From Rutidosis leptorrhynchoides (taxonomy: Eukaryota > Streptophyta > Magnoliopsida > Asterales > Asteraceae): a stretch of 64,000 nucleotides of DNA. Within the stretch, counting starts at the first letter, position 1; each line of letters begins with the position of its first letter. The stretch covers positions 359,902,001 through 359,966,000 of the forward strand of contig NC_092337.1 in the NCBI RefSeq assembly GCF_046630445.1, written 5' to 3'. A program made the position numbers and the translations under genes. This document shows, in pieces, positions 60,640 to 64,000 of the stretch. The notes below the pieces were generated by a model, which did not search any database, was not told where the DNA came from, and worked only from the letters and a program-made list of their open reading frames with translations.

Positions 60640-61332
60640 GGTTTCGACGTCTGTGTTTGGTATATCGATTCCGGTTGTTCTCGACACATGACGGGCTATA
60701 AATCCTTGCTTGTCAACTTCATTGACAAATTCCTAGGAACGGTTACATTCGGAAACGATGAGAATGCAACAATAACGGGTTACGGAGATTTTGTGCAAAA
60801 TGGCATAACAATCAAACGGGTTTCATATGTTGAGGGTTTGGGGTGCAGTTTATTTAGTGTGAGCCAATTCTGCGATGGAGATCTCCAAGTTCTGTTTGAA
60901 CGTCGATAATGCTCGGTGCAATCCACCGAAGGGAATGATCTTCTTGTTGGTAAACGTTGTGCTTCACTATATACTATTGACCTCAATGATGCACCATCAC
61001 ATGCAACTATATGTTTGGCCACTCGTTCTACCAAAGAAAATTCATGGTTATGGCATCATCGGATGTCACACCTGAATTACAAGGGTATCAATCGACAAGT
61101 CTCTAAAGATTTAGTTGATGGTATTCCAACCTTTCAATATGATAAGCATCATGTGTGCCCATCATGTGCGATGGGTAAGCTGAAACAGACTAATCATCCG
61201 CTTAACCAAAACTCCAATACTTCATCGTCTTTGCAATTATTGCATATGGACTTATGTGGGCCCATGCGTATTTCTAGCCTCGGTGGCAAGAAACATGTGC
61301 TTGTCATTGTTGATGACTATACCCAGTTTTGA
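60640..61332 (+). pseudogene. Copia protease and N-terminal integrase
   Basis: Protease is seen as VWYIDSGCSRHMTGYKSLLV (DSG active site), in a different frame from the gag remnant. TAA at 60907 interrupts, then the frame continues (CSVQSTEGNDLLVGKRCA) into the GAG-pre-integrase HHCC region: WLWHHRMSHLNYKGINRQVS and HVCPSCAMGKLKQTNHPLNQ. The integrase core starts LLHMDLCGPMRISSLGGKKH ... VIVDDYTQF and is then cut off by a deletion at about 61330. The second Asp and the Glu of the catalytic triad are absent. Confidence 0.85.
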
Positions 61333-62084
61333 ACAAGTTATTATATGGTAGACGCCCGAATGTCAAATATTTTCGTGTTTTTGGTTGTATATGCTATGTG
61401 CTTAACGACTTTGACAGCCTCGGAAAGTTTGATCCTCATGGCGATCAGGCCATATTTCTTGGTTATTCCTCGAACAAAGTTGCTTATCGTGTTTATCATA
61501 AGCGGACAAAGATGATTAAAGAGAGCATCAACGTCAAGTTCGATGAATTTTCGGGAATGGCTTTTAAACAACTCAGTTCAAAACCTGATCCTAACCTGGC
61601 TACTACTTCTTCCGCGCAAAACTCAATTTTCTCGAAGAAGGGTGTTCCTACGGTTACTTCAGAGGAACTGGATATCATGTTTGATTGTCTTTATACTCCT
61701 CAACGGGATTCAAATGTTCAAGCCGTACCGGTTACACCATCACAGTCAACTACTGTGGAGACTCTTCAAAGTCTTTTTGATGAAGATTCAACACCAACTG
61801 ATACACCTATTGCTTCTTCATCCTCCCTCCAACCTCCTGTTACTGATAATCTTGACCCAATTCAAGATTCATCAGTTGATACAACTCCAGCTGTTTCTCC
61901 AGATACTCTATTGAATCCATTCGATAATGTTACATCAGATCAAGTGGATCAAGGCTCAACGTCAACAACGGTTGATGTTTCAATGGATACCACTGATGTA
62001 CAACCTCTTCCACACACCCGATGGACTAAAAGTCATCTAATAGATCTTATTATTGGTGACGCATCTGCTCCAGTGTCAACTTGA
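61333..62084 (+). pseudogene. Copia integrase C-terminal region and linker
   Basis: Starts within the post-core region (LLYGRRPNVKYFRVFGCICY, HGDQAIFLGYSSNKVAYRVY) and continues into a Ser/Thr/Pro-rich linker ending HTRWTKSHLIDLIIGDASAP. TGA at 62082, a likely CGA mutation, separates it from RT in the same frame. Confidence 0.85.
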
Positions 62085-62099
62085 AGGGCTACTCAGAAT

Positions 62100-63656
62100 A
62101 TGTGTCTATTCACAGCCTTTCTTAGTAAGATTGAACCAACAACGGTTGCTCAAGCTTTACTAGATCCATACTGGGTAGTTGCAATGCAAGACGAGATCAA
62201 TCAATTTGAACGATTGAAAGTATGGCGATTAGTTGCAAGACCAACAGGTCAACGACCAATAGGGGTAAAGTGGATTTTCAAGAACAAGAAAGATTCTGAT
62301 GGAATTGTGGTTCGAAATAAGGCACGTCTTGTGGCCAAAGGATATCGACAACAAGAAGGCATTGATTATGATGAAACGTTTGCTCCGGTTGCTAGGATTG
62401 AGGCAATTCATCTTTTCCTCGCATTTGCTTCTCATATGAAGTTCACGGTGTTTCAAATGGATGTCAAAACTGCTTTTCTGAATGGTTATCTTCAAGAGGA
62501 AGTCTATGTTGATCAACCAGAGGGCTTTGTCGATCCCATTCATCCAAACCACGTCTACTACTTGGAGAAAGCTTTATACGGTCTGAAGCAAGCACCGCGT
62601 GCATGGTACGAGACCTTAACAAAGTATTTGCTGGACAATGGCTTCTCTCGTGGAACGATTGATACAACGCTATTCATCCGTAAAAACCTCGGTCACATTC
62701 TCTTGGTTCAAATTTACGTTGATGATATTATTTTTGGTTCCACGTCCCCGGCCTTATGCAAAGAATTTGGTGACCTTATGGCCAACAAATTTGAAATTAG
62801 CATGCTTGACCAATTAACTTTCTTCTTGGGGTTACAAGTAAAACAATTACCAAATGGGATTTTTATCAGTCAAACTAAGTATATCAATGATATGCTAAAA
62901 CGTTTTAAAATGACTGCTTTAAAACCAATGTCAACCCCAATGAGAACTTTACTGGATGCTGATACTAATGGGGAACCCTTTGATATTACGCTTTATCGAA
63001 GCATGGTTGGTTCTTTAATGTATCTGACTGCAAGTCGACCAGACATTACACTTGCCGTAACTGTCTGTGCTCGCTTTCAGTCCAACCCAAAGAAATCTCA
63101 CTCCAAAGCGGTTGTTAGGATTTTTCAATACCTTAAAGGTACACCTAACCTTGGGATCTGGTATCCTCATGGATCCGATTTCAATCTCACTGCTTATACT
63201 GATGCGGATCATGGTGGTTGCCATGTTGATAGAAAAATCACATCTGGATCAATTCAGATGTTGGGGAATAGGCTAGTTGGTTGGTCATCCAAAATGCAGA
63301 ACTGTGTGTCTTTATCAACAGCTGAGTCTGAGTACATTGCTGCAGCTTACTGTTGTTCACAAGTTTTGTGGATGCAAACTCAACTCTTGGACTATGGCTT
63401 TAAGATTTCTCAGACCCCGATCTATTGTGATTCACAAAGTGCTATTGCAATAACAAGCAACCCGGTTCAGCATTCTAAAACTATACACATAGATATTTGT
63501 TATCATTTCATTAAGGACCATGTAGAGAAAGGGGATGTAGAATTATACTTTGTGCCTACTAAAGTGCAATTAGCTGACATGTTCACTAAACCTTTAGATG
63601 AACTTAGGCTAAAATTCTTGATCAAAGAGATTGGCATGGTAGAGTATAGTGCTTGA
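62100..63656 (+). CDS. Copia reverse transcriptase and RNase H (open segment)
   Basis: An uninterrupted 518-codon part of the pol frame. RT (RVT_2): [84 protein letters not shown], and catalytic YVDDIIFGS. RNase [35 protein letters not shown], then [20 protein letters not shown] and [13 protein letters not shown]. It would convert element RNA to cDNA. The ATG at 62100 is simply the first after the nonsense codon and is not the natural start. Although open, it sits in an element without working integrase, so it could not complete transposition on its own. Confidence 0.9.
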   Translation: MCLFTAFLSKIEPTTVAQALLDPYWVVAMQDEINQFERLKVWRLVARPTGQRPIGVKWIFKNKKDSDGIVVRNKARLVAKGYRQQEGIDYDETFAPVARIEAIHLFLAFASHMKFTVFQMDVKTAFLNGYLQEEVYVDQPEGFVDPIHPNHVYYLEKALYGLKQAPRAWYETLTKYLLDNGFSRGTIDTTLFIRKNLGHILLVQIYVDDIIFGSTSPALCKEFGDLMANKFEISMLDQLTFFLGLQVKQLPNGIFISQTKYINDMLKRFKMTALKPMSTPMRTLLDADTNGEPFDITLYRSMVGSLMYLTASRPDITLAVTVCARFQSNPKKSHSKAVVRIFQYLKGTPNLGIWYPHGSDFNLTAYTDADHGGCHVDRKITSGSIQMLGNRLVGWSSKMQNCVSLSTAESEYIAAAYCCSQVLWMQTQLLDYGFKISQTPIYCDSQSAIAITSNPVQHSKTIHIDICYHFIKDHVEKGDVELYFVPTKVQLADMFTKPLDELRLKFLIKEIGMVEYSA

Positions 63657-64000
63657 TATTCCTTAGATCTGTTGGGACTTATTTTTGGGATCTTGTATTT
63701 AGGGGGAGTAGATACTTTCTAGGGGGAGCAACTAAGTTTCAGTGCTTTAGATAATTTTTCTTTAAGGGACTGCCTTTAGATTAATGATAACTTCCTAGGT
63801 ACATTTGTTCAATGGTTACGCAAGGAGGAGGTAACTCATTGATATCCTATTTCAAGGGGGAGTTAATTCATTTTCTTGGGAACATAATCAAAATGCTGAT
63901 TTACTTTCTTGTATATCACATTTTGAGGGGGAGAAAAAGGGAGAAAATGAGAAAATTATTCAAAAATATTATTTTTTTTCAAAAAGTGAATTAAAAATTT
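63657..64000 (+). other. Copia 3' untranslated region with multiple polypurine-like tracts
   Basis: No gene. AGGGGGAG-type tracts occur at 63701-63708, 63721-63728, 63854-63861 and 63925-63932. The last one or a later one outside the window should prime plus-strand synthesis before the 3' LTR. Confidence 0.6.

Larger units (their letters stand above)
59171..64000 (+). mobile_element. Ty1/copia retrotransposon, degraded, 3' end outside window
   Basis: 5' LTR 59171-59412, tRNA-iMet primer binding site, then gag remnant, protease, GAG-pre-integrase, shortened integrase, RT and RNase H in copia order (integrase before RT). At least three in-frame stops, one frameshift and large deletions show it is non-functional. 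Downstream of pol there are repeated AGGGGGAG polypurine-like motifs (63701, 63721, 63854, 63925), a habit of SIRE-type elements, although the 242-bp LTR is short for that clade. The 3' LTR lies beyond 64000. Confidence 0.85.

Overview
This window is nuclear DNA of a flowering plant. It has spliced genes for a conserved histone chaperone and a chloroplast translocase, MITEs and Helitron-like repeats, and a large pile of nested LTR retrotransposons. The LTR style (3.3 kb LTRs beginning TGTARTGACCCGAAC, a solo LTR ending GGGTCATCACA on the plus strand) reminds me of Asteraceae genomes, but that placement is recollection and no search was run.

Layout. Positions 1-522 hold the last exon of an ASF1 histone chaperone gene (+). 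A Helitron-like element with an internal tandem duplication lies at about 1383-2659. Convergent with ASF1 is a four-exon nuclear tatC gene (-, 3228-5964) with a MITE in one intron and a duplicated block in another. Positions 5965-7423 are promoter, small repeats and a minisatellite.

Positions 7424-55998 are one nested insertion, resolved by target site duplications (TSDs). Level 1: a non-autonomous LTR element 'E' (7424-55998, TSD GGGGA) in the minisatellite. Level 2: Ty3/gypsy element 'A' (+, 7646-49941, TSD TCAGC) in E's 5' LTR. Level 3, inside A: a solo LTR of a different family (14585-16703, TSD TTATG) and a minus-strand sibling 'C' (to 46269), whose left end is rearranged. Level 4: a young, complete sibling 'B' (-, 27120-40194, TSD GTTGT) in C's gag. 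A, B and C belong to one chromovirus-like family with gag, protease, reverse transcriptase, RNase H, integrase and a chromodomain-like tail.

The most interesting point is that this family carries two extra sense-strand ORFs between the primer binding site and gag. ORF1 is a very acidic protein of about 198 aa. ORF2 is a 227-aa F-box protein resembling the plant At2g35280/At1g67623 type. ORF2 is open in B and C and has a one-base frameshift in A. A conserved branch-point-like, pyrimidine-rich and CAG motif precedes the F-box start in all three copies, so it may be expressed from a spliced RNA. An F-box protein encoded by a retrotransposon could target host silencing factors; that function is inference.

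Positions 55999-59170 hold the rest of the minisatellite, a TATC microsatellite, and a second Helitron-like 5' end followed by possible captured exons. Positions 59171-64000 hold a degraded Ty1/copia element (5' LTR, gag remnant, protease, truncated integrase, RT/RNase H) whose 3' LTR is beyond the window.
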